DNA of 64,000 bases from Chitinophaga tropicalis (GTDB lineage: Bacteria; Bacteroidota; Bacteroidia; Chitinophagales; Chitinophagaceae). The notes beneath the pieces were generated by a model. That model saw nothing but the letters and a program-made list of their open reading frames with translations. It did not search any database and was not told the origin of the DNA. Made by a program: the position numbers and the translations under genes. This document shows positions 44,574 through 53,589 of the stretch, piece after piece. Position 1 is the stretch's first letter. Every line of letters begins with the position of its first letter. The stretch covers positions 1-64,000 of the forward strand of contig NZ_WRXN01000009.1 in assembly GCF_009758205.1 (NCBI RefSeq), written 5' to 3'.

Positions 44574-45439
44574 AAAGCCATTGCATACAGGTTATTGAAA
44601 TAATATTCCGGCAGCTCTTCCATCTTGCCGATGTACCAGAAACCGGACAAACGTTTCATCCATTCCAGTTTAGGTATGAAACGACGTAATTCTTCATGTA
44701 TCTGCGAATCTGCCGTAACCGCCCCTCCCACTTTCACTTTCACCTGCTGCTCATCCAGGCCGGCCTGGCGGATAATGTTCACCAGGTGATAAACCACATC
44801 CAGTCCTGTCTGACTGGCCACTTCCTGCTGGATCAGCAGTTTACCGAAACGGAAAATGGTCAGGGTGAACTTATTGACCTGGATGTCAATATATGCTATC
44901 CCGTTCAGCTCCAGGAAATCATTGTCAAAACGGTAGGCTTTCAGCAATGCGGTATTTACATGGATCAGTTTATCTGAAGAGAACTCCTTCCGCAGGTATC
45001 CCATAACATCTTTATCAACCGCATAGATATTCACGATCTGCTGGTCTGTCAGTACATCCGCCAGTATTACTTCCTGGGGTTGCTCCGGGTGGATCACATG
45101 CAGGAAGTCCTTTTTCAGCGACGGATTGTAATGCTGTTCAGGCACAAGCGTACTGTTCCCCCCATCAAATGCCAGTTGCACCTGTGCAAAATTGGTATAG
45201 AGAAGCTTGTCAGCGTCAAATATCTGTTCTATCATAACCAGGTCTGCCTGCGCGGACTTCTGAGGCTGAAACCTGTATGATTTCAGCGCCAGGAATTTTT
45301 TACCGGCAGGATTATACACTACATAGCTGAAAGTACCTCTTCCCACAAGCACAAGCAGGTGGCATGCGGTAAGATCAGTTTCAAGCAGAGAAGCATCATC
45401 TGCAGCAAAAGCCGGATGAATATTGTACGTCACAGACAT
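44564..45439 (-). CDS. DUF3822 family protein
   Basis: This 291-aa protein matches the Bacteroidota DUF3822 family and shows an actin/ASKHA-like order of motifs (LLVLVGRGTFSYVVYN, YIDIQVNKFTLTIFRFGKLL, VGGAVTADS). Its function is unknown. It precedes and overlaps rsmD, the usual place for this family. The ATG at 45439 fits better than the upstream start. Confidence 0.82.
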   Translation of the reverse strand: MSVTYNIHPAFAADDASLLETDLTACHLLVLVGRGTFSYVVYNPAGKKFLALKSYRFQPQKSAQADLVMIEQIFDADKLLYTNFAQVQLAFDGGNSTLVPEQHYNPSLKKDFLHVIHPEQPQEVILADVLTDQQIVNIYAVDKDVMGYLRKEFSSDKLIHVNTALLKAYRFDNDFLELNGIAYIDIQVNKFTLTIFRFGKLLIQQEVASQTGLDVVYHLVNIIRQAGLDEQQVKVKVGGAVTADSQIHEELRRFIPKLEWMKRLSGFWYIGKMEELPEYYFNNLYAMALCV

Positions 45440-45529
45440 TATTAATTGATTAGATATGGCACAATAATAACCATTTTCCCGGAGAATGATACCAGTTTGA
45501 TCTTTAGCTACGTACGCCATAAAGAAAAA

Positions 45530-45555
45530 ACCTGCAAAAAGTGATTTTTGCAGGT
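45530..45555 (-). terminator. TPR gene terminator
   Basis: ACCTGCAAAAA pairs with TTTTTGCAGGT, followed on the minus strand by TTTTTTC. Confidence 0.85.
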
Positions 45556-45573
45556 CCTGTCAGTTACAACCAA

Positions 45574-46329
45574 CTACTCCATATCTTCCAGCATCTTCTT
45601 ACACTCTGCCTTAATACCCGGATCATCCTGGAAAACAGGACGCAGGCTAACCGCCTTCCTCAGCACCTCTATCGCTTTATCCTGCTCCTCATGCTCTTTA
45701 TATGCCTTTGCCAGTTCCAGGTAGTTCAGCAGGAAAGAAGGGTCCAGCTTACGGCACCTCTCATAATTAGCAATAGCACTATCCAGCGATCCCTCCGGTA
45801 TCCCGCCAAAAAGCATTTTCGCCGCAGCTCTCTCCAGGGCATTCATATTAGCCACTTCATAATTCCATTTCCCCAGCACATGCCATGCCCTGGCATATTT
45901 AGGATTGAATTTAAGCGCCAGTTCAGCATATTTCTTCACCTCCTTACTAGCAGCTACTTTCTCCTTCGCTCCTGCCACCATAGCAGCACGCCCCATAGCC
46001 ACGGCCATTACATAATTGGCATCTGCATTTTCCGGGGCCAGCTTTATAGCCTGTTCAGCATATGCTTTGGCATCGCTGTAAGAACGGTTCCTTTCCTCCT
46101 TGTCTTTCTGCCGGTAACCTTCACGGGCACTGAGCTCGCTGGCGCCCGTCAGCGCTGCAAGGTTGTCAGGTTGTATTTTAAGTGCGTCTTTGAAACTTGT
46201 AAGTGCAGCACTCTCCTTCATTTGTTTTTCCTGCTGATGGGCTTGCTCAATCAGGTCTTCTGCAGTCTGGGAATATGAAATGCCGGAAAATAAGAGTAAA
46301 GCTGCAGCTAAAAGTACCTTACTTAACAT
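45574..46329 (-). CDS. Secreted TPR protein
   Basis: This 251-aa protein has a signal peptide (ending SQTAED, about residue 22) and four or more TPR-type helix pairs (LTSFKDALKIQPDNLAALTG, AYAEQAIKLAPENADANYV, YAELALKFNPKYARAWHVLG, AIEVLRKAVSLRPVF). It is probably a scaffold in the periplasm or envelope. The centre resembles the RMD/DUF-type TPR repeats of organelle-like proteins. Partner unknown. Confidence 0.82.
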   Translation of the reverse strand: MLSKVLLAAALLLFSGISYSQTAEDLIEQAHQQEKQMKESAALTSFKDALKIQPDNLAALTGASELSAREGYRQKDKEERNRSYSDAKAYAEQAIKLAPENADANYVMAVAMGRAAMVAGAKEKVAASKEVKKYAELALKFNPKYARAWHVLGKWNYEVANMNALERAAAKMLFGGIPEGSLDSAIANYERCRKLDPSFLLNYLELAKAYKEHEEQDKAIEVLRKAVSLRPVFQDDPGIKAECKKMLEDME

Positions 46330-46466
46330 AGGATGGAATTTTTCATATATGAGATAACAACTAAATTTAAAGATTTCTGTCAGAAATACCTATAACACGA
46401 AAAGAACAATCTGTTGAACGGTTGCTATTCCATTCAAAAGGCATTTTTTCTTAATAAGAGACCTTT

Positions 46467-46817
46467 CTAGTAGTTTTTCTCGAGAGAAACTATAGAATTA
46501 CGTACGGAAGCGCCCATTGGAGGGTTCATTTTGCGAAGGGAAACAACAGAACGTTGTATTTCGGGATATTTATGCTTGATGGCATCGCTCATGCTGTATA
46601 CAACCTGCTCCAGCAACGGCTGTGGTATAGCCATGATCTTCTTTACGATATTATACAGTCCCTGGTAGTTAACTGTTTCGGATATACTATCTACAGGATG
46701 GGTGCCTGGAATGGTTACATGTACATCCACTATAAATTCATTTCCTATAATAGCTTCTTCCGGGTACAAACCATGGAAAGCGTGAAAGTGTACTTCTTCT
46801 AGCCCGATCGTTAACAT
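46467..46817 (-). CDS. folB: Dihydroneopterin aldolase
   Basis: This 116-aa enzyme makes 6-hydroxymethyl-dihydropterin for folate. The start LTIGLEEVHFHAFHGLYPEE and the VNYQGLYNIVKKIM and QPLLEQV segments are characteristic. The ATG at 46817 is preferred over 46838, since the family begins at MLTIGLEEV. Confidence 0.94.
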   Translation of the reverse strand: MLTIGLEEVHFHAFHGLYPEEAIIGNEFIVDVHVTIPGTHPVDSISETVNYQGLYNIVKKIMAIPQPLLEQVVYSMSDAIKHKYPEIQRSVVSLRKMNPPMGASVRNSIVSLEKNY

Positions 46818-46834
46818 GAGAGATTCGTTAAAAT

Positions 46835-46869
46835 ACACAGGGACAATGAAGTGATCAATGTCCCTGTGT
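46835..46869. terminator. Hairpin between folB and trxB
   Basis: ACACAGGGACA (46835-46845) pairs with TGTCCCTGTGT (46859-46869). Weak T-tract on both strands, stronger on plus. Confidence 0.6.
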
Positions 46870-46880
46870 TACCAGTTTTT

Positions 46881-47831
46881 TTATTGATGTTCTTTGGCAG
46901 ACAGGTAACGTTCTGCATCCAGTGCGGCCATACACCCGCTGCCGGCTGCTGTTACCGCCTGACGGTAGATCTTGTCCTGTACGTCGCCGCAGGCAAAAAC
47001 CCCTTCCAGGTTGGTACGGGAAGAACCGGGTATAGTTTTGATATATCCCTGCTCATCCAGTTCCAGGTAGTTCTTAAAGATGTCAGAGTTAGGCTGGTGA
47101 CCGATAGCTACAAAGAATGCGCTCACCGGAACAACAGTTTCCTCCTGTTTACGGGTATTCAGCAGCTTTACTGCTTCTACCTTGTTATCTCCCAGTACTT
47201 CCTGTGTTTCAGTATCCCAGTAAACAATGATATTGGAAGTTTTCAGTACACGGTCCTGCATTACCTTGGAAGCGCGCATTTCATGACGGCGTACTATCAT
47301 ATGCACGTTAGTACACATTTTAGAAAGATACAACGCCTCTTCAGCAGCAGTATCGCCCGCACCAACAATAGCTACTTCCTTACCACGGAAGAAAAACCCG
47401 TCACACACTGCGCATGCGGAAACACCGCTGCCATTCAGTCTTTGCTCTGACGGTAATCCCAGCCATTTGGCTGAAGCGCCGGTAGCAATGATCACAGCAT
47501 CTGCCGTGATCAGTTTCGTTTCATCTATGGTAATTTTATACGGCTGACTGCTGAAATCCACCGATGTTGCCAGTCCGAAACGTATATCCGCACCCATACG
47601 GGCCGCCTGTTTTTCGAAATCCACCATCATTTCCGGCCCCTGCACGCCTTCCGGATATCCCGGATAGTTCTCTACCTCTGTAGTGATCGTAAGCTGACCA
47701 CCAGGCTGAATGCCCTGGTATAACACCGGTTTAAGGTTAGCCCTTGCTGCATAGATGGCCGCTGTATAACCTGCCGGCCCGGAACCTATGATCAATAAAT
47801 GTACATGCTCATGCTGTTGGTTAGTTTCCAT
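46881..47831 (-). CDS. trxB: Thioredoxin-disulfide reductase
   Basis: This 316-aa flavoenzyme reduces thioredoxin with NADPH. It has the FAD motif GSGPAGYTAAIYAAR (16-30), the redox pair Cys140-x-x-Cys143 in CAVCDG, the NADPH loop GAGDTAAEEA and the C-terminal GVFACGDVQD. Length is normal. A -7 element TATTTTTG lies upstream (47915-47922). Confidence 0.97.
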   Translation of the reverse strand: METNQQHEHVHLLIIGSGPAGYTAAIYAARANLKPVLYQGIQPGGQLTITTEVENYPGYPEGVQGPEMMVDFEKQAARMGADIRFGLATSVDFSSQPYKITIDETKLITADAVIIATGASAKWLGLPSEQRLNGSGVSACAVCDGFFFRGKEVAIVGAGDTAAEEALYLSKMCTNVHMIVRRHEMRASKVMQDRVLKTSNIIVYWDTETQEVLGDNKVEAVKLLNTRKQEETVVPVSAFFVAIGHQPNSDIFKNYLELDEQGYIKTIPGSSRTNLEGVFACGDVQDKIYRQAVTAAGSGCMAALDAERYLSAKEHQ

Positions 47832-47914
47832 ACTTGCTATGTAAAATTAATGAAGGTATAAAGCTCGCTATGAATTGACAATGAGAAGAGGTCTTCTAAA
47901 ATTCATATGACGTG

Positions 47915-47922
47915 CAAAAATA
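47915..47922 (-). promoter_or_regulatory. trxB promoter -7 element
   Basis: TATTTTTG on the minus strand matches TAnnTTTG, about 84 nt before the ATG. Confidence 0.5.
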
Positions 47923-47944
47923 CACTTCCCTATAAAATAAAAAA

Positions 47945-47971
47945 CACCGGCTATAAAATATACAGCCGGTG
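47945..47971 (-). terminator. rpoD terminator
   Basis: CACCGGCT (47945-47952) pairs with AGCCGGTG (47964-47971), followed by TTTTTTATTTTA on the minus strand. Confidence 0.85.
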
Positions 47972-48054
47972 CGTCTATAGACATTATAGATTTCAGATTT
48001 GAATACAGCTGCAGGTAAAACCGGCACCTGTTTCTCTTCATCCTACCCTGGTTA

Positions 48055-48912
48055 TTAACCCAGGTAAGATTTTAATGCGCCGCTGTAGCGGGCTTTTTGC
48101 AGCCTTTTAATGGCGCGTTCCTTGATTTGACGAATCCTCTCCTTGGTCAGATCATATTTCTGACCTATCTGTTCGATCGTTGCTCCATTCTCTCCATCCA
48201 GACCAAAATACGCGTTTACTATTTCCGCTTCGCGGGGGCTGAGTGATTTCAGCACACGGCGGATCTCCTCACGCAATGAATCACGCATCACATCATCATC
48301 AGTGATATCGCCACCTTCCAGCAGATCGCCCATTGCTACGTCTTCAGCTTCATGTACAGGAGCGTCGAGAGACATGTGACGGGTATTGCTCTGGAAAATA
48401 TTGTTGATCTCTGATTCAGACATTTCCAGGATCTCAGCTAACTCTTCGGTAGAAGGTTCTCTTTCATTTTCCTGCTCGAAAGCCATATAGGCCTTGTTCG
48501 CTTTATTGTAAGTGCCGATTTTATTCTGCGGAAGACGAACCAGACGGCCCTGTTCTGCCAAAGCCTGCAAAATGGACTGGCGAATCCACCATACGGCGTA
48601 AGAAATGAATTTGAACCCTTTCGTTTCATCGAAACGCTGCGCAGCCTTAATCAAGCCAAGATTGCCCTCATTAATGAGGTCGCTGAGGCTAAGCCCCTGG
48701 TGCTGATATTGCTTTGCAACAGATACTACGAAACGAAGGTTGCCTGTAGTTAAACGTTCAAGAGCCTTCTGGTCACCCATTTTAATGCGTTGCGCCAGTA
48801 CGGTCTCTTCCTCAGGTGTTAACAAAGGGATCTTTGAAATTTCCTGCAGGTATTTTTCTACCGCCTGCGAATCACGGTTTGTGATCTGGGTGGCAATTTT
48901 AAGTTGCCTCAT
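48055..48912 (-). CDS. rpoD: Primary RNA polymerase sigma factor (RpoD/SigA type)
   Basis: This 285-aa sigma factor has region 1.2 (YLQEISKIPLLTPEEE), region 2 (LRFVVSVAKQYQ, NEGNLGLIKAAQRFDETKGFKF, SYAVWWIRQSI), region 3 and region 4 with the HTH (TKERIRQIKERAIKRLQKA). Region 1.1 is absent, as in the housekeeping sigma of Bacteroidota, which reads the TAnnTTTG promoters seen throughout this window. Single-gene unit. Confidence 0.95.
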   Translation of the reverse strand: MRQLKIATQITNRDSQAVEKYLQEISKIPLLTPEEETVLAQRIKMGDQKALERLTTGNLRFVVSVAKQYQHQGLSLSDLINEGNLGLIKAAQRFDETKGFKFISYAVWWIRQSILQALAEQGRLVRLPQNKIGTYNKANKAYMAFEQENEREPSTEELAEILEMSESEINNIFQSNTRHMSLDAPVHEAEDVAMGDLLEGGDITDDDVMRDSLREEIRRVLKSLSPREAEIVNAYFGLDGENGATIEQIGQKYDLTKERIRQIKERAIKRLQKARYSGALKSYLG

Positions 48913-49241
48913 ATTGAAAGTTTATTAGTTTATATAATTAAATAACATCAAAAGAATTTTTTTGTTGAGATACATTAAATAATTATCTTACAACCTATTC
49001 CACTCTTCCAATATTATCGTTTTAACAAATTAGCCTGCAAAGATCGTGCTAATCCCCCACATTGCCAAATTCTTCCAAAGCTTCCCTTTGCTATAACAAA
49101 GTACTCTATATAAACGAAATTTAATAACCCTTTATTAGGTATTTTTGCTCCTTTAATTAAATTTTAACAATTGATAAATAATCATATTCAAATTAACAAC
49201 TTCACTAATTTATTATTCAATACATTGCAAATTCTTTAAGA
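48913..49241. other. Intergenic, 329 bp, AT-rich
   Basis: This lies between divergent rpoD and ltaE, so it should hold both promoters. I see no clean TAnnTTTG site; a near match TACATTGC precedes ltaE. No gene or strong hairpin. Confidence 0.6.
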
Positions 49242-50261
49242 ATGACGATCGATTTCAGGAGTGATACCTTTACCCGGCCAACACCCGCTATGCTCCGCGC
49301 TATGACCGCAGCCAACGTAGGAGATGACGTATACGGAGAAGACCCAAGTGTGAATCAGCTCGAAGCCATGATGGCAGATTATTTTGGCAAAGAGGCAGCC
49401 ATGTTCTGCCCTTCCGGCACTATGAGCAACCAGGTTGCTATTAAAGTACATACGCAACCGGGCGACGAAGTGATCTGCAGTAACCTCGCACATGTATACA
49501 TATACGAAGGAGGCGGCATCGCCTTCAACGCCGGCGCCCAGGTACGCGCACTGGAAGGAGACCGTGGCATGATCACCGCATCACAGATAGCAGCTGCCAT
49601 CAATCCTGACGATGTACATAAAGCCACTACCCGGCTGGTTTGCCTTGAAAATACCTCCAACCGCGGAGGTGGCTGCTGCTATGACGTTGAAGAAATAGCA
49701 CACATCAGGGAAGTCTGCCTTGAAAATGACCTGGAACTCCACCTGGACGGGGCAAGACTGTTCAACGCCCTCGTAGCTACCGGGGAAGATCCAAGAACCT
49801 TTGGGGAGCTCTTCGACAGCATCTCCGTATGCCTAAACAAAGGAATGGGATGCCCCATGGGATCCGTCCTGCTTGGCAGCCACCCCTTCATCAGATCTGC
49901 CCGACGCATTCGTAAAAAATTAGGCGGCGGCCTGCGCCAGGCCGGCTTCATGGCCGCCACCGGCATCTACGCGATGGAACATCACATTGCCAGATTGGCA
50001 GAAGATCACCGCCACGCTAAACTGCTTGCTAATGCTTTGTTGCAGAAGACCTTCGTTGGGCACATGCTGCCCGTAGAAACCAACATCATAATATTTGATA
50101 TACAGGGAGAATGGAACGCACGCCTCTTCACAGATTACCTGAAAAATGAAGGCATCCTCGTCACTCCCATCTCTGAACACCAGGTACGTATGGTCACTCA
50201 CCTGGACGTTACCACAGAAATGATTGAAAGGACCGCCGCCGTGATTGCTGAAATAGAATAG
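49242..50261 (+). CDS. ltaE: Threonine aldolase family PLP enzyme
   Basis: This 339-aa fold-I PLP enzyme cleaves L-threonine or allo-threonine to glycine and acetaldehyde. It begins with MTIDFRSDTFTRPTPAML and GDDVYGEDP. The phosphate-binding CPSGTMSNQVA and the PLP lysine Lys200 in LNKGMGCPMGS are intact. The length and motifs are usual for low-specificity L-threonine aldolase. Confidence 0.92.
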   Translation: MTIDFRSDTFTRPTPAMLRAMTAANVGDDVYGEDPSVNQLEAMMADYFGKEAAMFCPSGTMSNQVAIKVHTQPGDEVICSNLAHVYIYEGGGIAFNAGAQVRALEGDRGMITASQIAAAINPDDVHKATTRLVCLENTSNRGGGCCYDVEEIAHIREVCLENDLELHLDGARLFNALVATGEDPRTFGELFDSISVCLNKGMGCPMGSVLLGSHPFIRSARRIRKKLGGGLRQAGFMAATGIYAMEHHIARLAEDHRHAKLLANALLQKTFVGHMLPVETNIIIFDIQGEWNARLFTDYLKNEGILVTPISEHQVRMVTHLDVTTEMIERTAAVIAEIE

Positions 50262-50274
50262 TAATCTCTCAAAG

Positions 50275-50298
50275 CCGCGCGCAGCACAAAAAATCTCT
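50275..50298 (+). repeat. Pre-terminator repeat, copy 2
   Basis: CCGCGCGCAGCACAAAA, followed by AAATCTCT, matches the copy at 12864-12890 at 15 of the first 17 bases. It lies between the ltaE stop and its terminator. Confidence 0.5.
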
Positions 50299-50341
50299 GC
50301 AAAAAGTTGGGTTTTGCCTTCGGCAAAACCCAACTTTTTGC
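50299..50341 (+). terminator. ltaE terminator, 20-bp perfect stem
   Basis: Arms 50299-50318 and 50322-50341 are perfectly complementary with a 3-nt loop; the right arm ends in TTTTTGC. Confidence 0.9.
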
Positions 50342-50363
50342 GCAACCATCCCGGTTATTCTCT

Positions 50364-50371
50364 TATTTTTG
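50364..50371 (+). promoter_or_regulatory. valS promoter -7 element
   Basis: TATTTTTG matches TAnnTTTG, 29 nt before the ATG. Confidence 0.6.
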
Positions 50372-50400
50372 CAGACTTATATAAATGATATATCGCAAGC

Positions 50401-53046
50401 ATGGAACTTTCTAAAAATTACACGCCTGCTGCTGTTGAAGGCAAATGGTACCAGCATTGGATGGACAAAGGCTATTTCCGTAGCAAACCGGATAACCGCC
50501 CCCCCTTTACCATTGTTATCCCACCACCCAACGTCACAGGCGTACTGCATATGGGCCATACCCTGAACGAAACAGTACAGGATATACTGATACGCCGCGC
50601 CCGTATGAGCGGTTACAACACCTGCTGGGTACCGGGCTCAGACCATGCTTCCATCGCCACCGAAGCAAAAGTGGTGAACATGCTCAAAACCGAAAAAGGC
50701 ATAGAAAAATCCCAGCTCACCAGGGAAGAGTTCCTCAAACACGCTTTTGAATGGAAAGAGAAATACGGCGGCATCATCTACAGCCAGATCAAAAAACTGG
50801 GATGCTCCTGCGATTGGGACAGGGTAACCTTTACCATGGACGACCACTATTACAAAGCCGTTATCAAAGTATTCACAGATCTCTATAATAAAGGGCTGAT
50901 CTACCGCGGCGCACGCATGATCAACTGGGACCCGAAAGCTAAAACTGCATTGAGCGATGAAGAGGTGCAGTATAAAGACCTGCAGGGTAAACTCTACCAC
51001 GTTCAATACGCCATTGCCGATCCCAGTGGCGAACCTACCGGCCAGTTCATCACCATCGCCACACAACGCCCTGAAACCATCATGGGCGATACCGCTATCT
51101 GCGTAAACCCGGAAGACGACAGGTATAAACACCTGGCAGGCTACTTCGCCATCGTTCCGCTGGTAAACCGGCGTGTGCCCATCATCTTCGATACCTACGT
51201 GGATAAAGAATTTGGTACAGGCGCCCTGAAAGTAACACCTGCACACGATATCAATGACTACAACCTGGGCCTGAAACATAACCTGGAAGTTATAGACACC
51301 CTCAACGACGACGGTACCCTCAGCGCCGCTGCAGGCGTATTCATCGGGGAAGACCGCTTCGTTGCACGTAAAAAAGTAATAGCCACCCTTCATGAACACG
51401 GACTGCTGATAAAAGAGCAGGAATACACTACCCGCCTGGGTTACAGCGAACGTAATCCCGACACCGTAGTAGAACCGCGTATCAGTACCCAATGGTTCGT
51501 GAAAATGGCAGAACTGACAAAACCGGCACTGGACGCAGTTGTAAACGGAGATGTGAACATCCACCCTGGCGATCGCTTCCTCGCTACCTATAAATACTGG
51601 ATGGAGAACGTAAAGGACTGGTGTATTTCCCGCCAGCTCTGGTGGGGCCAGCAGATCCCTGCTTACTACGCTCCGGATGGCACATTCGAAGTAGCCAACA
51701 GTATAGAAGAAGCTATCGCACAGTTCAAAGCCAAAGGCGCAGATTATAAAGCGTCAGACCTCCGCCAGGACGAAGACTGCCTCGATACCTGGTTCTCCTC
51801 CTGGCTCTGGCCCATGGAAGTGTTCAACGGCATCTCCCAGCCAGATAACGAAGAGATCAAATATTACTACCCTACCAACGTACTGGTAACCGGTCAGGAT
51901 ATCATCTTCTTCTGGGTTGCCCGAATGATCATGGCCGGCCTGGAATACAAACATGAAAAACCATTCAGCGACGTATACTTTACCGGTATGGTAAGGGATA
52001 AACTGGGCCGCAAAATGAGTAAGCAGCTGGGCAACTCCCCTGACCTGCTGGAACTGATAGACCGCTTCGGCGCAGACGCCGTTCGCTTCGGTATCATGAT
52101 CTCCTCTCCCGCCGGTAACGACCTCCTGTTTGACGATGCCAGCTGCGAACAGGGACGTAACTTCTGTAACAAGATCTGGAACGCCCTGAAACTGGTAAAA
52201 ATGTGGGAAGACCGCGTGGCGCCAGGCACCAATGCCGGTAACGACCACTTCGCCATTCAATGGTTTGAAAGCAGGTTGAACGAAGTACAGCAACAGGTGG
52301 CAGAGCTCTTTAAAGACTTCAAACTGAGCGAAGCCCTGAAGATCATCTATAGCCTGGTATGGGACGACTTCTGCAGCTGGTACCTGGAATGGGTGAAACC
52401 CGGCTTCGAACAACCGGTAGATGCCGCCATCTATTCAAAGACCGTTTACTTCTTTGAACAGCTCATGCAGTTACTGCACCCCTTCATGCCTTTTGCTACG
52501 GAAGAGATCTACCAGCAGCTGCAAAACCGCACTGCCGGCGATGACCTGATCGTAAAACAATACACCGCTCCTGCCACTCCGGATGCCTCCATCCTGGTAC
52601 AGGGCGCCCTGGCTAAAGAAGTGATCAGCGGAATCCGCGATGCACGTAACAAACACCAGATCAAACCAAAAGATCAGATAGCCCTGCATATTGATACCAC
52701 ACAGGAAAACACCTTCAAACAGATTGAAGAAATGCTGGCAAAACAGGTGAACGCAAAATCCATCGCCTACACCAAAACCGCCATCCCTAACTGTATCAAC
52801 ATGGTAGTGCAGAAAGACAAGTTCTACCTCGAAACAGAGACAGAACTGGACCCTGCCGCACAGAAAGAACAGCTGGAAAAAGACCTGGTATACCTGCAGG
52901 GATTCCTGGTTTCGGTAGAAAAGAAACTGAGCAACGAACGCTTTGTACAGAATGCCAAACCGGAAGTGGTTGACGCAGAACGGAAAAAGAAGGAAGATGC
53001 CGAGGCTAAAATAGCCGCTATAACGGAAAGTTTAAAAACATTATAA
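50401..53046 (+). CDS. valS: Valine-tRNA ligase
   Basis: This 881-aa class I synthetase has the HIGH-type motif HMGH (50-53) after PPPNVTGVL, an editing domain with the ATQRPETIMGDTAI loop, the KMSKS-type motif KMSKQ (538-542), the WWGQQIPAYY signature and a C-terminal coiled-coil arm. Complete, normal length. No T-box or other riboswitch is evident in the 60 bp upstream. Confidence 0.98.
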   Translation: MELSKNYTPAAVEGKWYQHWMDKGYFRSKPDNRPPFTIVIPPPNVTGVLHMGHTLNETVQDILIRRARMSGYNTCWVPGSDHASIATEAKVVNMLKTEKGIEKSQLTREEFLKHAFEWKEKYGGIIYSQIKKLGCSCDWDRVTFTMDDHYYKAVIKVFTDLYNKGLIYRGARMINWDPKAKTALSDEEVQYKDLQGKLYHVQYAIADPSGEPTGQFITIATQRPETIMGDTAICVNPEDDRYKHLAGYFAIVPLVNRRVPIIFDTYVDKEFGTGALKVTPAHDINDYNLGLKHNLEVIDTLNDDGTLSAAAGVFIGEDRFVARKKVIATLHEHGLLIKEQEYTTRLGYSERNPDTVVEPRISTQWFVKMAELTKPALDAVVNGDVNIHPGDRFLATYKYWMENVKDWCISRQLWWGQQIPAYYAPDGTFEVANSIEEAIAQFKAKGADYKASDLRQDEDCLDTWFSSWLWPMEVFNGISQPDNEEIKYYYPTNVLVTGQDIIFFWVARMIMAGLEYKHEKPFSDVYFTGMVRDKLGRKMSKQLGNSPDLLELIDRFGADAVRFGIMISSPAGNDLLFDDASCEQGRNFCNKIWNALKLVKMWEDRVAPGTNAGNDHFAIQWFESRLNEVQQQVAELFKDFKLSEALKIIYSLVWDDFCSWYLEWVKPGFEQPVDAAIYSKTVYFFEQLMQLLHPFMPFATEEIYQQLQNRTAGDDLIVKQYTAPATPDASILVQGALAKEVISGIRDARNKHQIKPKDQIALHIDTTQENTFKQIEEMLAKQVNAKSIAYTKTAIPNCINMVVQKDKFYLETETELDPAAQKEQLEKDLVYLQGFLVSVEKKLSNERFVQNAKPEVVDAERKKKEDAEAKIAAITESLKTL

Positions 53047-53054
53047 TTTTCAAT

Positions 53055-53092
53055 ATCGCCCGGACGTTAACCAATCCGGGCGATTTTTTTTT
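53055..53092 (+). terminator. valS terminator
   Basis: ATCGCCCGGA (53055-53064) pairs with TCCGGGCGAT (53075-53084), followed by eight or nine T. Confidence 0.92.
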
Positions 53093-53106
53093 ACAGCCCT
53101 TCTACT

Positions 53107-53589
53107 ATGCGCAAATATTATCTGCTATCCGGTCTTTTCGCAATCCTGGCCCTGCCGGTATGCGCCCAGTCCGGGAAACCGAAAACACCAGCCAAAAAAC
53201 CGGCTACAGCCGCTACTAAAACCAATCTGCGATTCCGCAGCACCTGGGGCGTCTTCCTGAGCGATACCCTTCCCCGGCCTGAAATATTGAAACTGCTGGA
53301 CTCTGCACTGGTAGTCAGGGATGAAAAGAATAACAAATACCCGGTCGTTTCCTTCCGCTTTACCTATGAAAGAAAGGAACCTTACCTGAACGATACTACC
53401 GGCAAACCGGGATTCTATTCAGAATTTGTAGGGGATGACTTTACAGGCAATAAACTCCCCGAATTCTGGAGCACCCGCTTAAAGGAAATGCTGGAAAGGA
53501 ACGAAGTCCTCATATTCGACAATATCATTATCCGGTACACGGGCGATAAACTGTACCGGGCGCCACAACTGCGTTTTAAAGTCCTTTAA
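53107..53589 (+). CDS. Hypothetical secreted protein
   Basis: This 160-aa protein has a signal peptide (ending PVCAQS, about residue 21), then a Lys/Pro/Ala-rich linker (GKPKTPAKKPATAATK) and a compact beta-rich domain (FRSTWGVFLSDTLPRPEILKLLDSALVV to the end). I do not recognise the family. The stop codon overlaps, tail to tail, the stop of the following minus-strand gene by 4 nt. Confidence 0.75.
   Translation: MRKYYLLSGLFAILALPVCAQSGKPKTPAKKPATAATKTNLRFRSTWGVFLSDTLPRPEILKLLDSALVVRDEKNNKYPVVSFRFTYERKEPYLNDTTGKPGFYSEFVGDDFTGNKLPEFWSTRLKEMLERNEVLIFDNIIIRYTGDKLYRAPQLRFKVL

Noticed and set aside
50638..51564. 308-codon open frame antisense to valS
   Set aside because: Lies within a conserved gene and has no recognisable domain; a shadow.
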